Notes: a model not told the origin generated them from the letters alone. A DNA stretch of 20,722 nucleotides from an uncultured Oscillospiraceae bacterium (GCA_934553255.1 CAKTEZ010000027.1:1-20722); one strand, 5' to 3'. Positions 1-7,294 are shown, numbered from the stretch's first letter. Translations and numbers: made by a program.

Positions 1-110
1 CCGCCCGATTCTCGGACATACTCCCCGGAAGTTACCTCAGAAGCCCTGAGCAATCTCCCGGTTCATCGCAGTTTTGCCCGCCTCTGGGCAGGATACTCCC
101 ATTCGCGGAC
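1..110 (-). ncRNA. Structured leader or small RNA, incomplete, identity unknown
   Basis: Read leftward from the promoter at 117-145, this stretch has no convincing coding sequence; the only early frame, starting at about 101, stops after 21 codons. It can fold well: a stem TGCCC/GGGCA with a 6-base loop, then a 7-bp stem CCGGGAG/CTTCCGG enclosing a second hairpin CTCAG/CTGAG, then a CCGA/TCGG hairpin. The element GGGAGTAT occurs twice, each time just before a hairpin. It could be the 5' part of a small RNA such as 6S RNA, a riboswitch, or a structured mRNA leader. I could not match it to a known family, and it runs off the left edge. Confidence 0.4.
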
Positions 111-116
111 CTGCCT

Positions 117-145
117 ATCATACAAGATAAGCCTCGCAAAGTCAA
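117..145 (-). promoter_or_regulatory. Sigma-A promoter reading leftward
   Basis: On the minus strand TTGACT (140-145) and TATGAT (117-122) are separated by exactly 17 bases, a near-consensus vegetative promoter. Transcription would start near 110 and run off the left edge. The strong match next to a foldable, non-coding-looking sequence supports a highly expressed RNA or a leader. Confidence 0.8.
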
Positions 146-205
146 GGGCTTTTTTGAAATTTTTTTAGAAATTCCAAAAGATTTTTTGGCCGTTTCGTCC
201 GCTGG

Positions 206-235
206 GCATACTCCCCCGCCGCGCGGTCATAGAAT
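206..235 (+). promoter_or_regulatory. Sigma-E-like sporulation promoter of spmA
   Basis: GCATACT (206-212) matches the sigma-E -35 pattern kmATATT at 6 of 7 positions. CATAGAAT (228-235) matches the -10 pattern CATACAmT at 7 of 8. The spacer is 15 bases, within the usual sigma-E range. The start site would be near 243, about 26 bases before spmA. In Bacillus subtilis spmA/spmB belong to a sigma-E-controlled operon, so mother-cell expression is expected. The match was judged by eye. Confidence 0.6.
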
Positions 236-268
236 AGGCCGAAACAGGCTTTTTGAGGGGGTATTTTC

Positions 269-847
269 ATGGCGATGGCTTGGCTCTGGACGGGAATGGT
301 GGCGGTCTCGCTCGTGTTCGGCGTGCTGACCGGAAGCATCGGCGGACTGGGAAACGCCGCGCTGGAGGGCGCAAGCGCCGCGGTGGAGCTGTGCGTGGCG
401 ATGGCGGGCATTCTGTGCCTTTGGACCGGCGTGATGGAGGTCATGGACCAGTGCGGCCTGTCCGCCGCGCTCGCGCGGCTGTTCCGTCCGCTGCTGCGGC
501 GGCTGCTGCCGGAGGCCAGCCGCGACAGCGAAACGCTCGCCGCCATCTCCGCCAACCTCTCCGCCAACATTCTCGGACTGGGCAACGCGGCGACGCCGCT
601 GGGCATCCGTGCCGCGCGCCGCATGGCGCGCGGCTGCGGCGGGACGGCGTCGCATGAGCTGTGCCTGCTCGTGGTGCTCAACTCCGCGTCCATTCAGCTC
701 CTCCCCACCACGGTCGCGGGCGTCCGCAGCGCGCTCGGCTGCGCCGATCCGTTCGATATTCTTCCCGCCGTCTGGCTCGCCTCGCTGCTCTCCGTCCTCA
801 CGGGGCTTGCCGCCGCGAAGCTGCTTGCGCGGGTCTGGAGGGGGTGA
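269..847 (+). CDS. spmA: Spore maturation protein A
   Basis: A 192-residue integral membrane protein of the nucleoside-recognition (Gate) domain family, recognisable as SpmA. It has an N-terminal membrane segment, the motif SANLSANILGLGNAATPLG near residues 94-112, and a hydrophobic C-terminal third. In Bacillus, SpmA and SpmB are needed for spore core dehydration and heat resistance; the transported species is unknown. The ATG at 269 follows a GAGGGGG ribosome site by about 7 bases. It forms a two-gene operon with spmB, whose start lies 4 bases after this stop. The upstream sigma-E-like promoter suggests mother-cell expression. Length is normal for the family. Confidence 0.93.
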   Translation: MAMAWLWTGMVAVSLVFGVLTGSIGGLGNAALEGASAAVELCVAMAGILCLWTGVMEVMDQCGLSAALARLFRPLLRRLLPEASRDSETLAAISANLSANILGLGNAATPLGIRAARRMARGCGGTASHELCLLVVLNSASIQLLPTTVAGVRSALGCADPFDILPAVWLASLLSVLTGLAAAKLLARVWRG

Positions 848-851
848 AGCG

Positions 852-1370
852 GTGTCCCTTTCCACGCTGATCGTCCCCGTGCTGCTGTGCTTCACCGCCT
901 GCTATGCGACGGGAAAGCGGGTGGACGTTTACGCGGCGCTCACCAAGGGGGCGGAGGAGGGGCTGAGCGTGCTGGTCCACATCCTCCCCTCCCTCATCGC
1001 GCTGCTGACGGCGGTGTACATGTTCCGCGCGTCGGGCGCAATGGAATATCTCGGCGCGCTGCTCGCACCCGCGCTCGAAGCGGTCGGCATTCCGCCGGAG
1101 ACTGCCCCCCTGCTTTTTATCCGCCCCATTTCCGGCAGCGGCGCGCTGGCCGTCGGCAGCGAGCTGATGGCGACCTACGGCCCCGACAGCTACATCGGCC
1201 GCGTGGCAGCGGTCATGCTGGGGTCAAGCGAAACCACCTTCTATACCATCGCCATCTACTTTGGCTCGGTCGGCATTGTCAAAACGCGCTACACCATCCC
1301 CGCCTCGCTCTGCGCGGACGCGGTGATGTTCCTCTCCTCCGCCGCCGCGGTGCGGCTGCTGATGGGGTAA
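852..1370 (+). CDS. spmB: Spore maturation protein B
   Basis: A 172-residue membrane protein with several hydrophobic segments and the SpmB-type stretch IRPISGSGALAVGSEL followed by GSSETTFYTIAIYFG. It is paralogous to SpmA and acts with it in spore maturation. The open frame extends far upstream, overlapping spmA, but GTG at 852 is chosen. It follows a strong GGAGGGGGTGA site that spans the spmA stop, it gives the usual family length of about 172-178 residues, and the upstream extension is arginine/serine-rich out-of-frame sequence. The 4-base gap suggests translational coupling. A bidirectional hairpin terminator follows directly. Confidence 0.92.
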   Translation: MSLSTLIVPVLLCFTACYATGKRVDVYAALTKGAEEGLSVLVHILPSLIALLTAVYMFRASGAMEYLGALLAPALEAVGIPPETAPLLFIRPISGSGALAVGSELMATYGPDSYIGRVAAVMLGSSETTFYTIAIYFGSVGIVKTRYTIPASLCADAVMFLSSAAAVRLLMG

Positions 1371-1405
1371 AGGAAAGAGGGCGGCTGCGCCGCCCTCTTT
1401 CCTTT
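1369..1405. terminator. Bidirectional terminator between spmB and argS
   Basis: A perfect 17-bp inverted repeat (arms 1369-1385 and 1389-1405) with a TGC loop. It begins at the spmB stop codon and lies between convergent spmB and argS. Each arm ends in A-rich/T-rich sequence, so it can act on both strands. Confidence 0.9.
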
Positions 1406-1433
1406 ATATATTATAATGTTGCGCGTTTGCGTC

Positions 1434-3176
1434 TTACATCTTCTCGGGCTTGCTCAGGCCGAGAATGCCGAGGCCGTTGGCGAGCACCTGGCGCGTCGCC
1501 GCGGCAAGCAGCAGGCGGGCATTCGCCACATCGTCCGCTTCACCCTTGATGCGGCAGGCGTTGTAGAAGCGGTGGAACGCACCGGCGAGCCGCAGCAGGT
1601 AGCGGTTGATGTAGCTCGGATCGTAGTCGCGCGCGGCCATGCGGATCTCCTCGCTGAAATTCGCCAGCTCCTTGATGAGCGCGCGCTCCTGCTCGCCGGA
1701 GAGGAGAGACAGGTCCGCCTTGTCCGCGGCGGGAACGCCGCGGCCCTCGTCCGCCATCGTCTTGAGCAGGCTGCAGATACGCGCATAGGCGTACTGGATA
1801 TAGTAAACGGGGTTCTCGCTGTCCTCGCGCACGGCGAGGCCGAGGTCAAAGTCCATCTGGGTATCGGGCTTGGCGTTGAAGAAGTAGCGGCAGGCGTCGA
1901 CCGGAATTTCATCGAGCAGGTCGGAAAGGGAAATGGTCTTGCCGGTGCGCTTGGACATACGCACCACCTCGCCGTCGCGCACGAGCTTGACGAGCTGCAT
2001 GAGCACGATATCCAGACGATTCGTGCCGTCGAGACCCAGCGCGTCGATCGCGCCCTTGAGGCGGGCGACATGGCCGTGGTGGTCGGCGCCCCAGATGTTG
2101 ATGACCTTATCGAAGCCGCGGACCTCGAACTTGTTGCGGTGGTAGGCGATGTCGCCGGCGAGATAGGTGTAGAAGCCGTTGGCGCGGCGCAGCACGTCGT
2201 CCTTCAGGCCGAGCTTATCGATGTCCTCGTCCTTCTTGCCCTGCTTGCGGTACTGGTCGCGCATGATCTCCGCGGTCTTGACCCAGAGCGCGCCGTCCTT
2301 CTCGTAGGTCCAGCCGAGATCGGTGAGCTTTTTCGCTGTGTCAGCGACGAAGCCGGACTCGTGCAGGGAGGACTCGAAGAACCACTCGTCGAACTTGATG
2401 CCGTAGCGTTCAAGGTCGGTCTTCATCTTGGGAATGTTGCGGTCGAGGCCGAAGCGGGCCATGTCAGCGTGACGCTCTGCCTCGGTCTTGTCCATGTAGC
2501 TCTCGCCGTGCTCGGCATAAAACGCCTGCGCCAGCTCCTTGATGTCGTCGCCGTGATAGCCGTCCTCGGGGAACTCGACGGCGTCCTCGCCCTTGATGAT
2601 CTGGAAGTAGCGGGCTTCAATGCTCTTGGCGAATTTTTCGATCTGATTGCCAAAATCGTTGACGTAGAACTCGCGCCACACATCCGCACCGGACCAGTCC
2701 AGCACGCTTGCAAGCGTATCGCCCAACACGCCGCCGCGAGCGTTGCCCATGTGCATGGGGCCGGTGGGATTGGCGGAGACGAACTCGACCATGATCTTCT
2801 TGCCCTTGAGTCCCTCGCCGCGTCCGTAATCGTCCGTCTCGCGTTCCATGTCCGCGATGACATCGGCGTACCACTTTTCGCCGAGGCGGAAGTTCAAAAA
2901 GCCGGGACCGGCAATCGCAACGGAGGTGAAATAGGTGCCGCTGAGATCCATGTGCTGCGTGAGAATGGCAGCCACCTCGCGCGGGTTTTTGTGCATCGCC
3001 TTGGACGCGGCCAGGCAAAATGTGGTGGTGTAGTCGCCGTTGGCGGTATCCTTGGGGATCTCGACCGCAGGGACGGTTTCCACACCGTCGGGAAGCAGGC
3101 CCTCCTGCACGGCGGCGCGGTAGGCGCTGCGCGTCAGGGCGGCGATCTGGTCCTTTGCGCTTTGGATCATGTTCAT
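1434..3176 (-). CDS. argS: Arginine--tRNA ligase
   Basis: A 580-residue class I aminoacyl-tRNA synthetase that charges tRNA-Arg in the cytoplasm. Visible features are the N-terminal additional domain (1-110), the HIGH-type motif ANPTGPMHMGNARGG near 135-149, GADHHGH near 363-369, the KMSKS-type MSKRTGKTIS near 407-416, and a C-terminal DALR anticodon-binding domain from about 455, including RICSLL and FYNACRI. A lysine/aspartate-rich stretch at about 304-327 looks like an insertion relative to shorter ArgS proteins. The ATG at 3176 follows a GAGGG site. A sigma-A promoter (3254-3282) and a leader of about 70 bases with a 20-base palindrome precede it. It is probably transcribed alone. Confidence 0.97.
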   Translation of the reverse strand: MNMIQSAKDQIAALTRSAYRAAVQEGLLPDGVETVPAVEIPKDTANGDYTTTFCLAASKAMHKNPREVAAILTQHMDLSGTYFTSVAIAGPGFLNFRLGEKWYADVIADMERETDDYGRGEGLKGKKIMVEFVSANPTGPMHMGNARGGVLGDTLASVLDWSGADVWREFYVNDFGNQIEKFAKSIEARYFQIIKGEDAVEFPEDGYHGDDIKELAQAFYAEHGESYMDKTEAERHADMARFGLDRNIPKMKTDLERYGIKFDEWFFESSLHESGFVADTAKKLTDLGWTYEKDGALWVKTAEIMRDQYRKQGKKDEDIDKLGLKDDVLRRANGFYTYLAGDIAYHRNKFEVRGFDKVINIWGADHHGHVARLKGAIDALGLDGTNRLDIVLMQLVKLVRDGEVVRMSKRTGKTISLSDLLDEIPVDACRYFFNAKPDTQMDFDLGLAVREDSENPVYYIQYAYARICSLLKTMADEGRGVPAADKADLSLLSGEQERALIKELANFSEEIRMAARDYDPSYINRYLLRLAGAFHRFYNACRIKGEADDVANARLLLAAATRQVLANGLGILGLSKPEKM

Positions 3177-3209
3177 AGCTTTTTCCCTCGCTCTTTCGTA
3201 TTTGGTGCG

Positions 3210-3229
3210 GCGGCGCGGTACCGCGCCGC
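3210..3229. repeat. 20-base perfect palindrome in the argS leader
   Basis: The palindrome built on GCGGCGCGGT and its complement lies in the transcribed leader, between the inferred argS start site (about 3247) and the argS start codon. As RNA it would form a GC hairpin upstream of the ribosome site. It might stabilise the mRNA or bind a regulator. No T-box signature is visible. Confidence 0.6.
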
Positions 3230-3253
3230 GGAAAGTGCATAATCGTAACGGAT

Positions 3254-3282
3254 ATTATACTACACGGCCTTGCGGAAAACAA
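3254..3282 (-). promoter_or_regulatory. Sigma-A promoter of argS
   Basis: On the minus strand TTGTTT (3277-3282), a 17-base spacer and a perfect TATAAT (3254-3259). The start site is near 3247, leaving a leader of about 70 bases. The -35 region overlaps an imperfect hairpin just downstream of rlmA, which has no clear terminator of its own. Confidence 0.82.
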
Positions 3283-3306
3283 GCCGTTTTTTGCCATTTC
3301 CGCCGT

Positions 3307-4116
3307 CTAATCCGTCCGTTTCCGCAGGATGTAGAGGATAAACTCCAGCGGAGTGTGCAGCTCATCGAGCGCCAACAGCCGCTCGATGCCCGCGCGCGGG
3401 GAGCGCACACCGTAGGGCGTCATGTTGAGAAGGGCGGCAATGTCCTCCCGTCCGCAGATTGTCATGTCGGCGCGGACCGTGCGCCGCTCCGCGATCACGA
3501 ACGAGGGCGCGGTCGGCGGCGCCTCGTCGTTTTCATAGGGCGCGTCGTAGAGGACCTCCTTCATGCCCATCAGGTGCCGCCGCCCCGGGACGACCGTGAG
3601 CAGCGCGCCGTTGGGGCGCAGGATACGCGAAAACTCCGCGTCATGAAACGGCGCGAACAAATGGATCGCCGCGTGGATGCACTCATCCGGCAGCGGAATG
3701 GCGGAGATGTTGGCGACGAAGCAGCGCGCGCCGCCGCGTCTGGCAGCAAGGCGCACCATCTCCTTGGAAAGGTCAAAGGCGTAGACCTCGTTCCCCGCCG
3801 CCCGAAGCGCAGAGGAATAATAGCCCTCGCCGCAGCAGATGTCCAGCGCCGCGCCCTGCGCGGCAAAGCGTCCCATGCTCTCCGCCGCCGCGCCGCGCAG
3901 CGGAGCAAAATAGCCCTTGTCCAGAAACGCGCGGCGTGCGAGCGCCATCGTGCGGCTGTCTCCGGTGGCGGAGCCGGCCTTGTGCGAACCGGCAAGCAGA
4001 TTGATGTAGCCCTCCTTCGCAAAGTCGAAGGCGTGACCGTTCGCGCAGCGCGCGGTGCGGCCCTCCGTTTGCAGCGGCTCGCGGCAGACGGGGCAGCGGA
4101 GCAAGTTCATATACAT
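3307..4116 (-). CDS. rlmA: 23S rRNA (guanine-N1) methyltransferase, RlmA family
   Basis: A 269-residue SAM-dependent methyltransferase. A zinc finger at the N-terminus (C8, C11, C24, H28, as CPVC and CANGH) is followed by the RlmA signature FDFAKEGYINLL. SAM motif I, LDICCGEGYY, lies near 91-100 and motif post-I (AFDLSKEM) follows. RlmA(I) methylates G745 and RlmA(II)/TlrB G748 in domain II of 23S rRNA; the subtype is not resolved here. ATG at 4116 is chosen. GTG at 4119 and ATG at 4110 are in frame and possible. The inferred transcript begins only about 5 bases upstream, so the AGGA before the start may not be transcribed. Confidence 0.9.
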   Translation of the reverse strand: MYMNLLRCPVCREPLQTEGRTARCANGHAFDFAKEGYINLLAGSHKAGSATGDSRTMALARRAFLDKGYFAPLRGAAAESMGRFAAQGAALDICCGEGYYSSALRAAGNEVYAFDLSKEMVRLAARRGGARCFVANISAIPLPDECIHAAIHLFAPFHDAEFSRILRPNGALLTVVPGRRHLMGMKEVLYDAPYENDEAPPTAPSFVIAERRTVRADMTICGREDIAALLNMTPYGVRSPRAGIERLLALDELHTPLEFILYILRKRTD

Positions 4117-4127
4117 CACCGTGTCCT

Positions 4128-4156
4128 ATTATAACGGAAGCGAGGCGGGCGCACAA
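4128..4156 (-). promoter_or_regulatory. Sigma-A promoter of rlmA
   Basis: On the minus strand TTGTGC (4151-4156), a 17-base spacer and a perfect TATAAT (4128-4133). The start site is predicted at about 4121, only some 5-11 bases from the candidate start codons. The mRNA would be leaderless or nearly so. Confidence 0.75.
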
Positions 4157-4161
4157 GAGAA

Positions 4162-4202
4162 AAATATCCCGAAGTCTCTCGCTGCGGGGCTTCGGGATAT
4201 TT
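4162..4202. repeat. 13-bp dyad between divergent promoters
   Basis: Arms AAATATCCCGAAG (4162-4174) and its exact complement (4190-4202) flank a 15-base loop. The dyad sits between the -35 boxes of the rlmA and ACT-gene promoters and overlaps the latter. It lies outside both inferred transcripts, so it is better read as a possible operator than as a terminator. The regulator is unknown. Confidence 0.65.
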
Positions 4203-4228
4203 ACTCCGCTCCGTTTTTCTGTTATAAT
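4200..4228 (+). promoter_or_regulatory. Sigma-A promoter of the ACT/UPF0210 operon
   Basis: TTTACT (4200-4205), a 17-base spacer and a perfect TATAAT (4223-4228). The start site is near 4235, about 25 bases before the ACT gene. The -35 overlaps the right arm of the dyad, so a protein bound there would block it. Confidence 0.75.
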
Positions 4229-4259
4229 GGCAAACACGACTAAAAAAGGAGCGTTCGCC

Positions 4260-4532
4260 ATGAAAGCCATCGTCACCGTTCTCGGCAAAGACCGCGTCGG
4301 CATCATCGCCTCGGTCTGCGCCCTGCTCTCGGAGTATAACATCAACATTCTCGACATCAGCCAGACCATTCTCGAGCAGGGCTACTTCACCATGGTCCTG
4401 CTGGTGGATATTTCCGCCTGCACGGTCTCCTTTCCGGAGATCGCCGACCGTCTGGAGGCCTATGGCACGGAGCACGCCCTCTCCGTCCGCATCCAGCGGG
4501 AGGACACCTTCAACGCCATGCACCGCATCTGA
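4260..4532 (+). CDS. ACT domain-containing protein (UPF0237 family)
   Basis: A 90-residue protein that is a single ACT domain: beta strand KAIVTVLGKDRVGIIA, helix SVCALLSEYNINILD, then ILEQGYFTMVLLVDI. The DRVGIIA turn is typical of small-molecule, usually amino-acid, binding ACT domains. There is no catalytic or DNA-binding domain, so a regulatory or sensor role is inferred. The ATG at 4260 follows AAAAGGAG by about 8 bases. The stop lies 18 bases before the UPF0210 gene, its usual partner in many bacteria and archaea. The natural ligand is not known to me. Confidence 0.9.
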   Translation: MKAIVTVLGKDRVGIIASVCALLSEYNINILDISQTILEQGYFTMVLLVDISACTVSFPEIADRLEAYGTEHALSVRIQREDTFNAMHRI

Positions 4533-4550
4533 GCGAAGGAGGTCTGCGCT

Positions 4551-5909
4551 ATGCTCAACCAAAACGACGTGCTGTCTACCGTCCAGATGATCGACCGTCA
4601 GCATCTTGACATCCGCACCATCACCATGGGCATCTCCCTACTCTCCTGCGCCGACTGCGACGCAAAGGCCGCCTGTGCGAAGATCTACGATAAGATCGCG
4701 CGCTGCGCGGAGAACCTCGTCAAAACCGGAGAGGACATCGAGCGCGAATTCGGCATTCCCATCGTCAACAAGCGCATTTCCGTCACCCCCATCGCGCTCG
4801 TGGCCGCCGCGTCCGAAACGGCGGACTACGTTCCCTTTGCCGCCGCGCTCGACCGCGCGGCCAAGGCCGTTGGGGTCAACTTCATCGGCGGCTTTTCCGC
4901 GCTCGTGCAAAAGGGCATGACCGAAGCCGACCGCCGCCTCATCGCCGCCATTCCCGAGGCGCTGGCCACGACCGACCTCGTCTGCTCGTCCGTCAACGTC
5001 GGCTCGACCAAGGCGGGCATCAATATGGACGCGGTCGCGCTCATGGGGCGCATCGTCAAGGAGACTGCGGAACGCACCGCCGACCGCGGCGGCTTCGGCT
5101 GCGCCAAGCTGGTGGTGTTCTGCAACGCGGTGGAGGACAACCCCTTTATGGCGGGCGCGTTCCACGGCGTCGGCGAGCCGGAAAAGGTCATCAACGTGGG
5201 CGTCTCCGGCCCCGGCGTGGTGTACCACGCGCTCCGGAATGTAAAGGGCCAGCCCTTTGATGTCGTGGCGGAGACGGTGAAAAAGACCGCGTTCCGCATC
5301 ACCCGCATGGGCCAGCTCGTCGCGCAGGAGGCCAGCCGTCGGCTCGACACGCCGTTCGGCATCGTGGACCTTTCCCTCGCCCCCACCCCCGCCGTCGGCG
5401 ACAGCGTGGCGCGCATTTTAGAGGAAATGGGCCTCGAGGTCTGCGGCACGCACGGCACCACCGCCGCGCTCGCGCTCCTCAACGACGCGGTAAAAAAGGG
5501 CGGCGTGATGGCGTCCAGCTCCGTGGGCGGCCTGTCCGGTGCCTTCATCCCCGTCAGCGAGGACGAGGGCATGATCGCCGCCGTCTCCTCCGGCGCGCTC
5601 ACGCTCGATAAGCTCGAAGCCATGACCTGCGTCTGCTCCGTGGGACTTGATATGATCGCCGTCCCCGGCGACACGAGCGCCGAGACCATTGCCGCCATCA
5701 TCGCGGACGAGGCCGCCATCGGCATGGTCAACACCAAGACCACCGCCGTTCGCGTCATCCCCGCCCCCGGCTGCCGTGTCGGCGACACAGTGGAGTTCGG
5801 CGGGCTGCTCGGCTCCGCGCCGGTGCAGGCCGTTCACCCCTATTCCAGCGCCGATTTCATCGCCCGCGGCGGGCGTATCCCCGCCCCGCTCCACAGCCTG
5901 AAAAACTGA
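4551..5909 (+). CDS. UPF0210 (PFL-like fold, DUF711) family protein
   Basis: A 452-residue protein of the UPF0210/DUF711 family, normal length, ATG 8 bases after AAGGAGG. Recognisable stretches are [14 protein letters not shown] near the start, [42 protein letters not shown], and [19 protein letters not shown]. Solved members have a fold related to the pyruvate formate-lyase/ribonucleotide reductase barrel, but I see no glycyl-radical motif, so PFL activity should not be assumed. It is co-transcribed with the ACT gene, which suggests that ACT senses a metabolite for it. Function is unknown. A strong terminator follows. Confidence 0.9.
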   Translation: MLNQNDVLSTVQMIDRQHLDIRTITMGISLLSCADCDAKAACAKIYDKIARCAENLVKTGEDIEREFGIPIVNKRISVTPIALVAAASETADYVPFAAALDRAAKAVGVNFIGGFSALVQKGMTEADRRLIAAIPEALATTDLVCSSVNVGSTKAGINMDAVALMGRIVKETAERTADRGGFGCAKLVVFCNAVEDNPFMAGAFHGVGEPEKVINVGVSGPGVVYHALRNVKGQPFDVVAETVKKTAFRITRMGQLVAQEASRRLDTPFGIVDLSLAPTPAVGDSVARILEEMGLEVCGTHGTTAALALLNDAVKKGGVMASSSVGGLSGAFIPVSEDEGMIAAVSSGALTLDKLEAMTCVCSVGLDMIAVPGDTSAETIAAIIADEAAIGMVNTKTTAVRVIPAPGCRVGDTVEFGGLLGSAPVQAVHPYSSADFIARGGRIPAPLHSLKN

Positions 5910-5954
5910 GGCCGGCGCAAGCCGTTTCTCCGTTTTCCTCCATACCGGTGCAAA

Positions 5955-5986
5955 AAGGGATACCGCTCCGAGGAGCGGTATCCCTT
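5955..5986. terminator. Bidirectional terminator between UPF0210 and the TusA-like gene
   Basis: A perfect inverted repeat with arms 5955-5969 and 5972-5986, in practice a 14-bp stem with a CGAG loop. On the minus strand it ends in TTTTT, ideal for the selenium operon that ends at 6000. It also serves the plus-strand operon. Confidence 0.88.
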
Positions 5987-5999
5987 CGTGTTTGCGTTT

Positions 6000-6203
6000 T
6001 TACTTTTTCAGCGTCAGGCGGAAATCGCCGTCCTCGCTCGTGCAGGAGACGGTGTAGCCCTGCTTCTCGCCGAAGCGGGTCACATTCTCCACGCAGGTCC
6101 GGCTGTCCACCAGCACCTCGAGCGTGTCGGGCGCGTTCTTCCTGACCTCGTTCTGCACCATGACCACGGGCATGGGGCAGGAATAGCCTCTCGCGTCGAT
6201 CAT
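6000..6203 (-). CDS. TusA/YedF-like sulfur or selenium carrier protein
   Basis: A 67-residue single-domain protein of the TusA/SirA fold, beginning MIDARGYSCPMPV. The CPxP motif holds the cysteine that carries persulfide, or by inference perselenide, in this family. Selenium-linked YedF proteins usually have a C-terminal DsrE-like domain as well; that part is absent here. The ATG at 6203 overlaps the yedE stop as ATGA and follows AGGAGG by 7 bases, so translation is coupled to yedE. The frame runs 10 codons further upstream, but that would overlap yedE more and lose the ribosome site. Its likely role is to receive selenium or sulfur handled by YedE. Confidence 0.88.
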   Translation of the reverse strand: MIDARGYSCPMPVVMVQNEVRKNAPDTLEVLVDSRTCVENVTRFGEKQGYTVSCTSEDGDFRLTLKK

Positions 6204-7294
6204 TTCGCAGCCTCCTTCTTGGGCATATTCCAAAGAGCGATGACCAGCAGCACGACAAAGCCGATGATGACGGCGGCCTTGCCCGCGTTGGAGATACCGC
6301 CGACCACGAGCTGACCGGCATCGTTCTTGCTGTCGGGGTTTCCGGCAAGGCCGAAGTTGTGCGCGAACGCCGCGCCGACGATCATGCCGAACACGGTCAC
6401 GGCGCTGTCGCCGTTGCCCTGCGCCGCCAGAATGAGCTGGCGCAGCGGGCAGCCGCCGAGAAGCACGCTGCCCCAGCCGACGAGTACCATGCCCAGCAGG
6501 TTCCAGAGGTGCGCGCTGTGCGCGACGGGCTGGAGCGCGAAGCCGAGGTTGAATTTATGCAGGACGAGGTTGCCGACAAGGGTGACGGCAAAGATCGCCG
6601 CGAAGCCGTAGAGCAGGTGGAAATCCTTGAGCATCACGGCGTCGCGCAGACCGCCGACCATGCACAGGCGGCTCTTCTGCGCCAGCGCGCCGACGACCAG
6701 CGCAATGACGAGCGCGATCCAGAACGGCGCGCGCATGGAGCCGGGACCGGCCTCGGAGAACTTGAAGAGCGCGGGAACGGTCAGCACGAGGACGAGGAGC
6801 GCCGCCATCACGGTCGGCAGCACGCCGCCCTCGGAATTGCCCGCTTCATAGGAGCGTCTGAGCGAAAAGCCGCGCTTGAGGCACGCCACGCCGATGAGAA
6901 TGCCGAGGAAAAAGCCGACAAGGCCGACGAGCGCGTTCAGGTCGCCCCCGCCGAGGCGGAGGACCATACGCAGCGGGCAGCCGAGGAAGGCCAGCGCACC
7001 GATCATGACGAACGCACCGAGCACAAAGCGCACCGCGGGAGAGGAACCGGCGCGGGCCTTGAACTCCTTGCCTGCAACGGACATAATGAACGCGCCAAGA
7101 ACGAGGCCGATGATCTCCGGACGGACGTACTGCACCTTGACGGCTCCGTGCAGGCCGCAGGCGCCCGCGATGTCGCGCAGGAAGCAGGCAATGCAGAAGC
7201 CCATGTTGGCGGGGTTGCCCATCGCCGAAAGAACGAGGGCGGCAGGGCCGACGGCCGCGCCTGCGGCAACGACGCCCCATTGGATCTTTTTCAT
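6200..7294 (-). CDS. yedE: YedE/YeeE family putative selenium transporter
   Basis: A 364-residue polytopic membrane protein with about nine or more hydrophobic segments. YedE/YeeE hallmarks include cysteines in FCIACF (34, 37), two copies of GCPLR (C106 and C282) and SRLCMVGGLRD (C211). Related YeeE (TsuA) proteins import thiosulfate by relay along conserved cysteines. Members beside selenium genes are named putative selenium transporters. The substrate here is inferred from the nearby selD, csd and DUF3343 genes. ATG 7294 (MKKIQWG) is chosen for its AGGAG site and because the upstream extension lies between promoter and gene. It is first in an operon with the TusA-like gene. Confidence 0.9.
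   Translation of the reverse strand: MKKIQWGVVAAGAAVGPAALVLSAMGNPANMGFCIACFLRDIAGACGLHGAVKVQYVRPEIIGLVLGAFIMSVAGKEFKARAGSSPAVRFVLGAFVMIGALAFLGCPLRMVLRLGGGDLNALVGLVGFFLGILIGVACLKRGFSLRRSYEAGNSEGGVLPTVMAALLVLVLTVPALFKFSEAGPGSMRAPFWIALVIALVVGALAQKSRLCMVGGLRDAVMLKDFHLLYGFAAIFAVTLVGNLVLHKFNLGFALQPVAHSAHLWNLLGMVLVGWGSVLLGGCPLRQLILAAQGNGDSAVTVFGMIVGAAFAHNFGLAGNPDSKNDAGQLVVGGISNAGKAAVIIGFVVLLVIALWNMPKKEAAK

Noticed and set aside
3210..3229. T-box or riboswitch in the argS leader
   Set aside because: The leader is only about 70 bases and has just one GC palindrome; no T-box sequence or terminator/antiterminator pair is present.
1416..3242. A 608-codon open frame on the plus strand
   Set aside because: It is antisense to argS, lacks any recognisable domain, and arises from high-GC codon bias; argS on the other strand has all family motifs.
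5970..5999. CRISPR-like or mobile-element inverted repeat
   Set aside because: The inverted repeats in the window are single hairpins at operon ends, not arrays, and no transposase or target duplication is nearby.
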